From contig PNLP01000021.1 in assembly GCA_013823135.1 (NCBI GenBank), forward strand, positions 40,619-104,618: a stretch of 64,000 bases of DNA, in the 5' to 3' direction. The position numbers were made by a program, and so were the translations under genes. Shown piece by piece: positions 27,583-35,867 of this stretch (within the stretch, counting starts at the first letter, position 1; each line of letters starts with the position of its first letter). This DNA comes from Planctomycetaceae bacterium (GTDB taxonomy: Bacteria; Planctomycetota; Planctomycetia; Gemmatales; Gemmataceae). Below the pieces are notes generated by a model that made no database searches, was not told where the DNA came from, and saw nothing but the letters and a program-made list of their open reading frames with translations.

Positions 27583-28347
27583 TTACCCGGCAGCTGCGTC
27601 TGGTGGGAATTCACTGCAGTCATGATACCCGAACAACTCGATCTCTGCGGCGTGGTGCCGAGCCAACCGGCGAAGTTCGGACAGGCTCGCCTTACGTAGT
27701 GTGTCCGAGTCGGCTCGCACGGCCGCCAGTGCGGAAACGGGGTGATCGTCGGTCGAAAGTTCCACCCGCAAATAGTACGCATCACCGACGTGCAGTAGCC
27801 ATCGCCCCTCATTCCGAACGGCCACGCCGCAGTGGCCGAGGGTGTGCCCGAACAGTGGGATCAGCCGAACGTCCGCGTCGGGGATAAGCAGTGGGCGGGA
27901 TTCCAGCCCGAACCACATTTCACTCGAAGTGTGGTGCGTGGACCACTGCGGTCGGTGCGCGAACTGTGCGGGCGAATACCGCCAGTGCCCCTTCGTCAGT
28001 TGGGTGTGTTCCTCTGCCGAGATGTGCACGGCGGCACTCGGAAAATCGGCCAGGCCGCCAGCGTGATCCGGGTCGGCGTGGGTGAGGACAATATCACTCA
28101 CGGCCGTGGTCGGGAACCCGAGCCGCTCGACCTGACGAGCCGCCGTGAGGGGTTCGTGGAATTGGAAACCCGCGGCGTCGATGGCCGGCTGGCCGATCCG
28201 TTCGAGCGGGCGGGCGATGTCTTCAAGGCCAATCCCCGTGTCGATCAGCACAAGACGGCCGTCGATATCGAGCAGGAGGCAGTGGCATGCGGCCTGCGGG
28301 TTTGGAGGCACGTGAAGGATGCCACAGTTCAGGTGATGGACTTTCAT
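27583..28347 (-). CDS. MBL fold metallo-hydrolase
   Basis: A 254-residue protein of the metallo-beta-lactamase superfamily. The metal motif reads LTHADPDHAGG (His90, Asp92, Asp94, His95), the H-x-D-x-D-H version found in several hydrolase subfamilies in place of H-x-H-x-D-H. Later metal ligands are plausible in LFGHTLGHCGVAV (near 168) and FGYHDCSEFPP near the end. The length matches lactonase or thioesterase-like members; the substrate is unknown. It reads leftward, 40 bases after the stop of the YdcZ-like transporter gene, so the two may be co-transcribed. Confidence 0.9.
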   Translation of the reverse strand: MKVHHLNCGILHVPPNPQAACHCLLLDIDGRLVLIDTGIGLEDIARPLERIGQPAIDAAGFQFHEPLTAARQVERLGFPTTAVSDIVLTHADPDHAGGLADFPSAAVHISAEEHTQLTKGHWRYSPAQFAHRPQWSTHHTSSEMWFGLESRPLLIPDADVRLIPLFGHTLGHCGVAVRNEGRWLLHVGDAYYLRVELSTDDHPVSALAAVRADSDTLRKASLSELRRLARHHAAEIELFGYHDCSEFPPDAAAG

Positions 28348-28386
28348 CCGTCGAACACCCTCTCGTGTCGAATGAACTCATCCGTA

Positions 28387-28845
28387 TCACAGGTATTTGA
28401 TGCAGAGCACACCGGCGACCACAAGCAAAGCACCGAGCAACCGGCCCAGGGTGACGGGTTGTTCCGACAACCCCAACAGGGCATGATGATCCAGAATGAG
28501 CGAGCAAAGAAGTTGCCCGCCCACGACCAATGCGATGAACAACGCCGCGCCCAGTTCGCGGGTCAGCGCCGCCCCCGCCAGCACGATCAACGCGCCGAGC
28601 GGGCCGCCGATCCAGTTCCACCACTGCGTGCCCCGCAACGCCTCGGCACTCGGCATCGGCGGACGGATGAGGACCATCACCGCGGTGGCGGTCACGATGG
28701 TGCCGATGATCGAGAAGTACATGGCCCACAGCGCGAACTGCGGGTGCTCGCCGAGGTTCTGGCGGAACTTCCCGTTGGCCGACGCTTGGAGTGCAATGCA
28801 GGCACCGGCACCCATTGCCAGCAGTGCGAACACGGAGGTATGCAT
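28387..28845 (-). CDS. DMT superfamily transporter, YdcZ/DUF606 family
   Basis: A 152-residue membrane protein with about five hydrophobic helices. Its opening, MHTSVFALLAMGAGACIALQ, and NGKFRQNLGEHPQFALW are typical of the DUF606 (YdcZ) half-size drug/metabolite transporter group, which must dimerise or pair. The substrate is unknown. The ATG at 28845 starts at the first helix; an in-frame start at 28884 would place polar residues before it. The MBL hydrolase gene follows in the same direction after 39 bases. Confidence 0.88.
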   Translation of the reverse strand: MHTSVFALLAMGAGACIALQASANGKFRQNLGEHPQFALWAMYFSIIGTIVTATAVMVLIRPPMPSAEALRGTQWWNWIGGPLGALIVLAGAALTRELGAALFIALVVGGQLLCSLILDHHALLGLSEQPVTLGRLLGALLVVAGVLCIKYL

Positions 28846-28990
28846 CTGGGGATTGTAGGGACGATTGTGGCCGGCGTGGCCCACGGCCTTGTGGAGAGTG
28901 AAAGGATATTGCGAGCGTGATCCTGGTGGTGTGAAATGATCTCGTCGGGGAACAGGAGATCATCGAATCTCCATAACTGAGTAACAAGCC

Positions 28991-29353
28991 ATGAACAGCG
29001 CCAATCACGATGAGCGAATTGCAGCAATGACATTCGCTTCGGTCTACCCACACTATGTTGCCAAAGTTGAGAAGAAGGGGCGATCTAAGGAAGAGCTACA
29101 TCAGGTGATTGAGTGGCTGACGGGCTATGACGAACGGATGCTGCAACAACAGATCAACGACAAAGCGACTTTCGAACAGTTCTTTCAGCGTGCCAAGTTG
29201 CACCCGAACGCGCACCTCATTACCGGTGCGATCTGTGGCTACCGGATTGAAGAGATTGAGAACCCATTAACGCAGCGGGTAAGGTACCTGGACAAGTTGG
29301 TTGATGAACTGGCGAAAGGGCGAAAAATGGAGAAGATATTGCGTGCTGGATAA
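28991..29353 (+). CDS. DUF2200 family protein
   Basis: A 120-residue soluble protein closely matching the DUF2200 pattern: ERIAAMTFASVYPHYVAKVE, then KGRSKEELHQVIEWLTGYD, LHPNAHLITGAICGYRIE, and VRYLDKLVDELAKGRKMEKI. Family members of this length are widespread in bacteria and have no established function. It is divergent from the transporter gene and followed by the secreted cytochrome gene on the same strand, with a gap of about 170 bases that makes an operon uncertain. Confidence 0.92.
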   Translation: MNSANHDERIAAMTFASVYPHYVAKVEKKGRSKEELHQVIEWLTGYDERMLQQQINDKATFEQFFQRAKLHPNAHLITGAICGYRIEEIENPLTQRVRYLDKLVDELAKGRKMEKILRAG

Positions 29354-29523
29354 TGTGCCGTTTGTTTCCGAAGTCCGCGAACCCGTAAGCGGCGGACGAT
29401 CGCACATCGTTCTTCTTGACTCCGTTCATGCAATCCGCGACGATGATCTCACCTACCGCCGACGATCCGTCGGATTCGTATCCCCATCCGGGGCTTCCGC
29501 CCGGCCTGCCAGGGGTCTTCATC

Positions 29524-31998
29524 ATGTTCTCCCGCCTTTTGGCCGCTACTGCCATTCTCACGCTGTTGATCTCGCACGCGACTGCTGCCGATGCACCCAG
29601 TTCGCCAAAACCGCCAGCGGGTTCGCCCAGGGAACTGGTCGTGTACCCAACGGCCGTGAAGCTGTCTGGCCCACGCGACGAGCAACGGCTTATCGTCCTC
29701 GGGGTCTGGGCCGATGGCCGGAAGTTCGACCTCACTCGCTCGGCGACCATCACGACCGGAAACGCAAAGGTCGCTGTCGCGGAGCGCGGCGTGGTTCGCG
29801 CGACTGGCAACGGGGAAGCCACGATTGCGGTTGAGGCCGCGGGCGTGAAGGCATCCGTACCCGTGACCGTGGAGAAAGCGACAACCGATGTTGCCGTGAG
29901 CTTCGCGGGTGAAATCGTTCCGATCCTCACCAAAACCGGGTGCAACTCGGGAGCGTGCCACGGGGCGGCTCTGGGTCGCGGTGGGTTTCGCCTGTCGCTA
30001 TTCGGCTTCGACCCCGCCTTCGACCACGAGCAGATCGTGCGAAGCAACGAGGGGCGGCGTGTCGTGGTGAGCGACCCCGAACGGAGCATCCTGATCGCGA
30101 AGCCGGCCCTCGTCATGGAACACGGTGGTGGCGAGAAGTTGAAGCTCAATGGCCGGGATTACCTGCGAATGCGGCAATGGCTCGAAGACGGCGCGCCCGC
30201 ACCCGACGCCAAGCGCGACGCGGAAGTCACGAAGATCGTCGTGTTCCCCGCGGGCCGCGTGATGGTTCCCGGCGAACAGCAGCAACTCGCGGTCACGGCC
30301 ATCTGGTCCGACGGTCACCGCGAAGACGTGACCAGCACGGCACAGTTCGACGCGCTCAACGATTCCGTGGCGGGTGTTACGGCCGCGGGGTTGGTCACTG
30401 CCAAGAAGGCGGGCGAGACGCACGTCATGATTCGCTTCGGTGGCCAGGCCGAGATTGCACAGATCACCCTGCCGTTCGCGAAGATCGAGAAGTATCCCGA
30501 TTACCCCGCGACCAACGACATCGACCGGAAACTTCTCGCCAAGTGGAAGGATCTCGGCCTCACGCCGTCACCGCTTTGCACCGACGACGAGTTCCTTCGC
30601 CGCCTGTACCTCGACGCAATCGGCACGCTCCCCACCCCCGACGAAGTGCGTGCGTTCCTCGCGGACAACGATCCGAAGAAGCGAGCCAAGGCAATCGACA
30701 AAGTACTGGATCGCGGCGAGTTCACCGACTGGTGGGCGCTCAAGTGGGGCGACCTGCTTCGCATCAACCGCACCGCCCTGCAAGAGAAGGGGATGTGGAG
30801 CTTCCACAACTGGGTGCGGGCACAGGTGCGGGATAACGTGCCGGCCGATGCGTTCGTCCGCGATATCGTTACCGCCGAGGGCAGCACGTTCATCGACGGC
30901 CCGGCGAACTACTTCCAGATCGGCCGCAGTGCCGACGACTGGGCCGAGACCACGGCACAGCTTTTCCTCGGCATCCGCATCGGCTGTGCGAAGTGTCATC
31001 ACCACCCGTTCGAGAAGTGGAGCCAGGACGACTACTACGGCCTGACCGCGTTCTTCTCCCGGATGGGGACCAAGAACAGCCAGGAGTTCGGGCTGTTCGG
31101 TCGGGAGACGGTGATCTTCATCCGCCCGACCGGAGAGGCATCCCACCCGCGGAAAAGGATGGTGGTGAAACCGCTGCCACTTGACGGCGACAGCAAGCAA
31201 TCGTGGGACGATCAGTTCGACCGCCGCAAGCGGCTCGCGGACTGGCTCACGGCCTCCGACAACAAGATGTTCGCCCGCAACCTCGCGAACCGCTTCTGGG
31301 GCTACACGATGGGCCACGGCCTCGTCGAACCGCTTGACGACATGCGAGCCACCAACCCAGCCAGCAACCCCGAACTCCTCGACGCACTCGCCGACGAGTT
31401 GGTGAAGGCCAAGTTCGATGTGAAGCACCTGCTCAAGACGATCTTCAACAGCCGGGCGTATCAGCTTTCGGCTCACACCACCGACGGCAACAAGATCGAC
31501 GCCGCGAACACGCACTTCACGCACCGCACGGTTCGTCGCCTGAGTGCCGAGCAACTCGCGGACGCAGTGGACTTTGCCACGGGCACACGCGAGAAGTACG
31601 CCGGGCTACCGCTGGGCACGCGGGCGATTCAGCTTCCGGACAGCGAGGTGAAGTCGTACCTCATGGACACGTTCGGCCGGCCCGCACGTCAGGTGTTGTG
31701 CGAGTGCGAGCGAACCGCGGCCCCGAACATTGCCCAGGCGATGCACCTTCTCAACGGCGTGACGCTCAACGGCAAGATCGGGGACAAGGCCGGCCGCATC
31801 GAAAAGCTGATCGCGGACAAGGTGCCTGTGCCCAAGGCGATCGAGGAACTGTACCTGGCAACATGGTCGCGGTTGCCGTCGCCCGACGAGGTGAAGAAGG
31901 CTGAGGGTTGGGTGCGGTCGGCCCCGACGGTGAAGGATGGCCTGCAAGACCTGCTCTGGGTGCTAACCAACAGCCGCGAGTTCCTGTTCAACCGGTGA
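29524..31998 (+). CDS. DUF1549/DUF1553 protein with bacterial Ig-like domains
   Basis: An 824-residue exported protein; the signal peptide SRLLAATAILTLLISHATA ends near residue 21. Residues about 35-110 and 235-320 are Big_2-like Ig domains (VGVLGVWADGRKFDL-type and LAVTAIWSDGHREDVTS). Between them is a cysteine motif C140-NSGA-C145-H146 with four residues between the cysteines, a variant haem site. DUF1549 starts near 337 and contains a normal CAKCH at 488-492. DUF1553 covers about 560-820 (LADWLTASDNKMFARNLANR). Unlike the locus at 951, no DUF1501 gene follows. ATG 29524 begins the signal peptide. Confidence 0.92.
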   Translation: MFSRLLAATAILTLLISHATAADAPSSPKPPAGSPRELVVYPTAVKLSGPRDEQRLIVLGVWADGRKFDLTRSATITTGNAKVAVAERGVVRATGNGEATIAVEAAGVKASVPVTVEKATTDVAVSFAGEIVPILTKTGCNSGACHGAALGRGGFRLSLFGFDPAFDHEQIVRSNEGRRVVVSDPERSILIAKPALVMEHGGGEKLKLNGRDYLRMRQWLEDGAPAPDAKRDAEVTKIVVFPAGRVMVPGEQQQLAVTAIWSDGHREDVTSTAQFDALNDSVAGVTAAGLVTAKKAGETHVMIRFGGQAEIAQITLPFAKIEKYPDYPATNDIDRKLLAKWKDLGLTPSPLCTDDEFLRRLYLDAIGTLPTPDEVRAFLADNDPKKRAKAIDKVLDRGEFTDWWALKWGDLLRINRTALQEKGMWSFHNWVRAQVRDNVPADAFVRDIVTAEGSTFIDGPANYFQIGRSADDWAETTAQLFLGIRIGCAKCHHHPFEKWSQDDYYGLTAFFSRMGTKNSQEFGLFGRETVIFIRPTGEASHPRKRMVVKPLPLDGDSKQSWDDQFDRRKRLADWLTASDNKMFARNLANRFWGYTMGHGLVEPLDDMRATNPASNPELLDALADELVKAKFDVKHLLKTIFNSRAYQLSAHTTDGNKIDAANTHFTHRTVRRLSAEQLADAVDFATGTREKYAGLPLGTRAIQLPDSEVKSYLMDTFGRPARQVLCECERTAAPNIAQAMHLLNGVTLNGKIGDKAGRIEKLIADKVPVPKAIEELYLATWSRLPSPDEVKKAEGWVRSAPTVKDGLQDLLWVLTNSREFLFNR

Positions 31999-32022
31999 CG
32001 TTGATGGTGTGCCAACGCAGAC

Positions 32023-32046
32023 AACCCCCGCAGTGATGCGGGGGTT
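32023..32046 (+). terminator. Hairpin terminator candidate after the 824-residue cytochrome gene
   Basis: AACCCCCGCA pairs perfectly with TGCGGGGGTT around the loop GTGA, 25 bases after the stop codon. It is followed by a moderately T-rich GTTCGTTGTG rather than a clean T run, so termination may be partial. Confidence 0.65.
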
Positions 32047-32065
32047 GTTCGTTGTGTGCCAAGCC

Positions 32066-32133
32066 CGTGTCCGAGCCCGAGCGCCGAGCGAGGTTGAACG
32101 CAAACCCTCGCTCGGCGCTCGGGCTCGGACACG
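32066..32133. repeat. Perfect 28-bp inverted repeat between convergent genes
   Basis: The arm at 32066-32093 (starting CGTGTCCGAGCCCGAGCG) is the exact reverse complement of 32106-32133, with an 11-12 base loop. It lies between the cytochrome gene ending at 31998 and the convergent lipoprotein gene ending at 32252. Confidence 0.88.
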
Positions 32134-32251
32134 ACGCCGAAACGGCTCGTTTCCCACCGCGCCGATGACCGGAACCGTCCGCCCAAGCAAGGGCGCGATG
32201 ATCCGCGGCATGCTCCGAAAGCTCCGAACACGTGGGTTTCAGAACACACGT

Positions 32252-32662
32252 TCAGCCCGGTGGTTTCTTCCCCGCGGCGGGAATGCCGAAATCCCTGGTC
32301 ACGATCGAAGGAGGGAACTCGACGCTCTCGACGTGGGGGCTCGGGAGCAGCGGCTTGCCGTCGAGCGAGTCCGCGAACGGGGTGCCGCTCATCGGGATGA
32401 TCCGGGCGATATACGGCCCGCCGACGAGCCCGAGGCCGGGTTCCGTCTGGTAACGCCCGTTCCGGATCCGGGCCACGCTCCCCGGACCGTTGTTTCCCTT
32501 TGATGCATCCGGTTCGAACGTGATTTCCCCGGCCGGAACCGGCTGTCCGCCGAGCGTGACCGCCCCGGACACCGAGTGCCGCTCCACGCCGCCGCCGCAC
32601 CCGGGGAGGGACACGGCACCCAGGACCACGAGAGCGGCCCAGACGATCTGGCGCCCGCTCAC
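32252..32662 (-). CDS. Lipoprotein partner of a DUF1559 pseudopilin, transthyretin-like
   Basis: A 136-residue lipoprotein: the signal QIVWAALVVLGAVSLPGC ends in the lipobox cysteine at about residue 22. The mature part carries VSGAVTLGGQPVPAGEITFEP, the same beta-sandwich opening seen in the lipoproteins at 9251 and 59061. The GTG start at 32662 overlaps the stop of the DUF1559 gene as GTGA (32659-32662), so translation is coupled. The function is unknown; the coupling implies a partnership with the pseudopilin. Confidence 0.88.
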   Translation of the reverse strand: MSGRQIVWAALVVLGAVSLPGCGGGVERHSVSGAVTLGGQPVPAGEITFEPDASKGNNGPGSVARIRNGRYQTEPGLGLVGGPYIARIIPMSGTPFADSLDGKPLLPSPHVESVEFPPSIVTRDFGIPAAGKKPPG

Positions 32663-33645
32663 GGCGCACCCCCGATCGGCAGGCCATCGTTGCGGACGGC
32701 AAGTTGTTGGTAGGTCGCCAGTGGGATCGTGTCGTTCACGAACCTGACCGAGCCGTCGGCCATGACGAAGTTGCACCCGCCAGTGTGAAAGCTGCCGAAC
32801 AGCCGCGAGAAGTTGTTGAGTTGGTCGGCGTTACCGCCGTGCGTCGGGATGGAGTTGATCTGGAGGACGGCGGCCGCCACACCGTACGGGTTCCCGCTGA
32901 TGTAGAGGTTGGTCCCCGACGACCAGCCGACGTGGAACCCGTCGCTGCGGCCGGTCGGGGTCGTGCAGTACTTCGTCTCTCCGACGAGGAAGGTGTTCGA
33001 GGTGCCGTCCGTGATGTCCTTGATGGCGGTCGTCGAGTTGATGAAAAGGACGCCGTTGCGGTAGAACACACGGGTGCCGCCGACCGTCGAGCAGAAGTCG
33101 GCCGTTGTGGCTGCGGGGGGCGTTCCGCCGCCCTGGACGCCGTGGTAGTTGGTGTTGTTGACGTTCGGCCCCGAGTTAGGGTCCGACGGGCACTGGAACT
33201 TGGCGTTCGGCAGGGCGAACGCCGCCTGGTTGGTCGTGTTCGTACTGGCGACGTTCGAACTCGTCGTGAACATTGCGGTGAGCGTAAACTTGCCAAACAT
33301 CGCGTTGTCCTCGAGGTACGGCAGGACCATCACCGTCCAGGGGGCGCGCGATTTCGTGGCGTCGCCGGGGTTCAGGGCGTTCCCGCACCAGTCCGGGTCC
33401 GTCGCGAAGTTCGGGGTCAGGGCGTTGCTGACCCCGGACGGGAACTTGGTCGTCGTGTCGTGGTAGCTGTGCAGGGCGATCCCGATTTGCTTCATCTTGT
33501 TCTGGCACTTCAGGCGGGCGGCAGCCTCGCGCACTTTCTGAACCGCAGGGAGTAGTAGGCCAATGAGGATTGCGATGATTGCGATGACGACTAACAGTTC
33601 GATGAGCGTGAAACCAGCAAAATGTCGGCGCGGAAGGAGAGACAT
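32659..33645 (-). CDS. DUF1559 pseudopilin (H-X9-DG family)
   Basis: A 328-residue pilin-like protein with the prepilin site and helix GFTLIELLVVIAIIAIL at about 11-27 and PAVQKVREAAARLKCQNKMKQIGIA after it. The H-X9-DG motif near the C-terminus reads HTGGCNFVMADGSVRFV. The ATG at 33645 gives the standard short leader. Its stop overlaps the start of the lipoprotein gene. The CARDB-like gene lies upstream in the same direction, but a hairpin at 33768-33790 separates them. It is probably exported and processed by prepilin peptidase. Confidence 0.93.
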   Translation of the reverse strand: MSLLPRRHFAGFTLIELLVVIAIIAILIGLLLPAVQKVREAAARLKCQNKMKQIGIALHSYHDTTTKFPSGVSNALTPNFATDPDWCGNALNPGDATKSRAPWTVMVLPYLEDNAMFGKFTLTAMFTTSSNVASTNTTNQAAFALPNAKFQCPSDPNSGPNVNNTNYHGVQGGGTPPAATTADFCSTVGGTRVFYRNGVLFINSTTAIKDITDGTSNTFLVGETKYCTTPTGRSDGFHVGWSSGTNLYISGNPYGVAAAVLQINSIPTHGGNADQLNNFSRLFGSFHTGGCNFVMADGSVRFVNDTIPLATYQQLAVRNDGLPIGGAP

Positions 33646-33767
33646 TCCGACCTCCAGGAGGGGCGAAGCGATAAAAAGACGCGAGGACGACAAATCTTGG
33701 ACATAGAGCGATTGGGACACAGATTGGACAGGATTTATCGCTTTTAGCGGGGAAGTGAGTTCGAGAG

Positions 33768-33790
33768 GGCCGGGGTCACAGACCCCGGCT
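33768..33790. repeat. GC-rich hairpin between CARDB-like and DUF1559 genes
   Basis: GGCCGGGGTC at 33768-33777 and GACCCCGGCT at 33781-33790 pair at nine of ten positions around ACA. It lies 29 bases past the stop codon of the leftward gene at 33819, so it may act as a terminator or stabiliser of that transcript, though no T run is present. Confidence 0.6.
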
Positions 33791-33818
33791 ACATTTGCTG
33801 GTAGATCGCGTTTCCCAT

Positions 33819-34409
33819 TCAGTTCGTCGGGAATGTTTCGGTGCGGGTGTTGTTCCCTTCGTTCTTCTCCAGCAGTTCGTTCCGGTTGTCGGCGAAGGCG
33901 ATGGCCACCACCTGGAAGTTATCGTTGATCTGTTTCTTGAGGCGGAGCTTGACCCCCGCCGGCAGAAGGAGTTGGTCAATCGTGGCGAACAACTGGGCCT
34001 TGAAGGCATCGGCCTGGGCGGCGATCGCCGAGAAGTTCACGTTGAACTCCTTGGTCTTGTCGTTACCCCGACCGATGTCGCCAACTGATTTTTCCTGATC
34101 GAACAACACCTTTTCGTTGGGCTGGCCGTTGACCCGGGCGACGATCCGCAATCGCACGTGGCTGTCGTCGGCTCGCTTGTCGCCGACGTTCTGCAACCTC
34201 ACCCTCACTTCATCGTCATTCGGATCGAACGTGATGTCCGTGACGATCAGGTCGGGCTTCTCCGTGGGCGTGGCCTGTGCAACCGGCTGGGCAGGGGGCT
34301 GGCCCTGACCGAGCCGTGCCTTGCCGAGTGCGGCTGTCTGGGCGGCGGCAGCAGTCAGTGCGACAACGGCGACAATCATGAGCGCGGCGAGGTGGCGGAT
34401 CGTGAACAT
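33819..34409 (-). CDS. Secreted CARDB-like domain protein
   Basis: A 196-residue protein with a signal peptide (LAALMIVAVVALTAAAAQTA). After a Pro/Gln-rich spacer, residues about 52-190 fit the CARDB cell-adhesion-related fold: KPDLIVTDITFDPNDDEVRV near the start and EKNEGNNTRTE at the end. In CARDB proteins this final asparagine-rich strand closes the Ig-like domain. It lies 132 bases downstream of the LRR gene in the same direction. It may be a surface or adhesion component; binding partners are unknown. Confidence 0.75.
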   Translation of the reverse strand: MFTIRHLAALMIVAVVALTAAAAQTAALGKARLGQGQPPAQPVAQATPTEKPDLIVTDITFDPNDDEVRVRLQNVGDKRADDSHVRLRIVARVNGQPNEKVLFDQEKSVGDIGRGNDKTKEFNVNFSAIAAQADAFKAQLFATIDQLLLPAGVKLRLKKQINDNFQVVAIAFADNRNELLEKNEGNNTRTETFPTN

Positions 34410-34541
34410 GGGTCGGTTTCCTTGTGCGGCGGGTGTTTCCCGCTGGTTTTGGGTTTTCGGCGGCTCGTATCGTCCGCCGTCGCACAGGTAAACGGACCAC
34501 CCACCCCTTCTCCGAATTTGTTTCGGAATTTTTCGCGACGG

Positions 34542-35837
34542 TTACTTGAACACGACCGTCTTGGGCATGGCCTTCTTCATCTTCTCGACCCCATCCGGGC
34601 TGATCTTGGTCTCGCGGATCGTGATGTGTTCCAGGTGGCCGAACTTCACCAGGTCGTCCAGGCTCGCGTCAGTCACCTGCTTCATCCCGCGAAGACCGAG
34701 TTGCTTCAAGTTCGTCATCTTCTGAAGCGTTCCGCTTTGGATGCCCATGTCCGTCACGCCGCGGCAGTAGCTCAGCGCGAGGTTCTCGACCGTCGTCAAC
34801 TGAGTCAGGTGGGGAAGGGTCTTGTCGCTGATGTTGTTGAACTCCAGGCCGAGTTTCTTCAGCTTCAACTTCGCGAGGTGTTCGATTCCCGGGCCGTCGA
34901 TCTCGTTGCGTTGCAGGGCGAGGTAGCTTAGCTTCGCGGAGCCACGCAGGTGCTGGAGGCGGTCGTCCTTCAGGTGGCAGTCCATCAGGTATAGTTCTTC
35001 GAGCGTCCCCAGTTTCGAGAACGCCTGGAGCGCCTCGTCGGACAACTTGGCGTGAACCACGGTGAGCTTCCGGAGCGACTTCCAGTCAGCGAGAACCTCC
35101 AGTTCGGCCGCCGTGATCTCGCGGTAGCCCAGCGTCAGCGTTGCGAGTTTGGGGCATGCCTGAAGGTGCTTCACGGTCTCGGCGTCGATCGCGTTCGGCA
35201 GGCTGAGCGACGACAGCTTGGGCCACGCCGACAGCGCCGCGAGGTCGCTCGACGCGATCCGCGCATCGAGCAGGTCCAGGCTTTCGAGCGTCTTGATCGG
35301 GGCGAGGTCCGCGAGAACTTTCCCCGTGATGCGGGGGCGGTCGGCTCTCTGTGCCATGAAGGGGTACGACCACTGCGGCGGCCCGAACCCGGCCTTCTCG
35401 TAGCGGGTGATCGGCAGCACCGAGAACGTCCGCAACTTCTTGAGGCCGGCCAGCGCCGCCAACCCCTTGTCGTCGATGTTGGTTTCGTACACCGAGACGT
35501 GTTCCAGGTCCGGCAGGGCCGACACGAGGGCGAACACGTCGTTGGTGATCTTCGGCCCCCACAGGCCGAGGTGCGCGAGCAGCGGCGGCTTCGCGTCCGT
35601 CGCCCAGCGGAAGAAGGTGAGCGACCCCTTCCGCCCTTCAACGATCCCGGCCTCGTTCATGCGGGTGATCGCGTCGCGCATCTCCGGCGAGGTGATGCCT
35701 GCTTGGTTAATGCCGAACTGGTTGCCGCCCGGTGGCTCGGCCTTCGGCTTCGGGGCCGGCTGGTCCGCGCTCCGCACCGAAGCGGGGGCGAGGAACATGG
35801 TTAACGTGACTGCGATACGGGAGAGGCGCGTGAGCAT
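34542..35837 (-). CDS. Leucine-rich repeat protein, exported
   Basis: A 431-residue protein with a signal peptide (LSRIAVTLTMFLAPASVRSA). From about residue 95 to the end it consists of 23-25 residue leucine-rich repeats such as LAALAGLKKLRTFSVL, LEVLADWKSLRKLTVVHAKL and LRHLRGSAKLSYLALQRNEI. LRR proteins of this kind are numerous in Gemmata-like genomes and serve as binding scaffolds. Here it is the last member of the sigma/anti-sigma/DUF1592/DUF1552 run, starting 30 bases after the DUF1552 stop, so it is probably an exported partner of those two proteins. Confidence 0.9.
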   Translation of the reverse strand: MLTRLSRIAVTLTMFLAPASVRSADQPAPKPKAEPPGGNQFGINQAGITSPEMRDAITRMNEAGIVEGRKGSLTFFRWATDAKPPLLAHLGLWGPKITNDVFALVSALPDLEHVSVYETNIDDKGLAALAGLKKLRTFSVLPITRYEKAGFGPPQWSYPFMAQRADRPRITGKVLADLAPIKTLESLDLLDARIASSDLAALSAWPKLSSLSLPNAIDAETVKHLQACPKLATLTLGYREITAAELEVLADWKSLRKLTVVHAKLSDEALQAFSKLGTLEELYLMDCHLKDDRLQHLRGSAKLSYLALQRNEIDGPGIEHLAKLKLKKLGLEFNNISDKTLPHLTQLTTVENLALSYCRGVTDMGIQSGTLQKMTNLKQLGLRGMKQVTDASLDDLVKFGHLEHITIRETKISPDGVEKMKKAMPKTVVFK

Positions 35838-35867
35838 GGTGGTATCCGGTGGTGTGCGTCGCTGATG

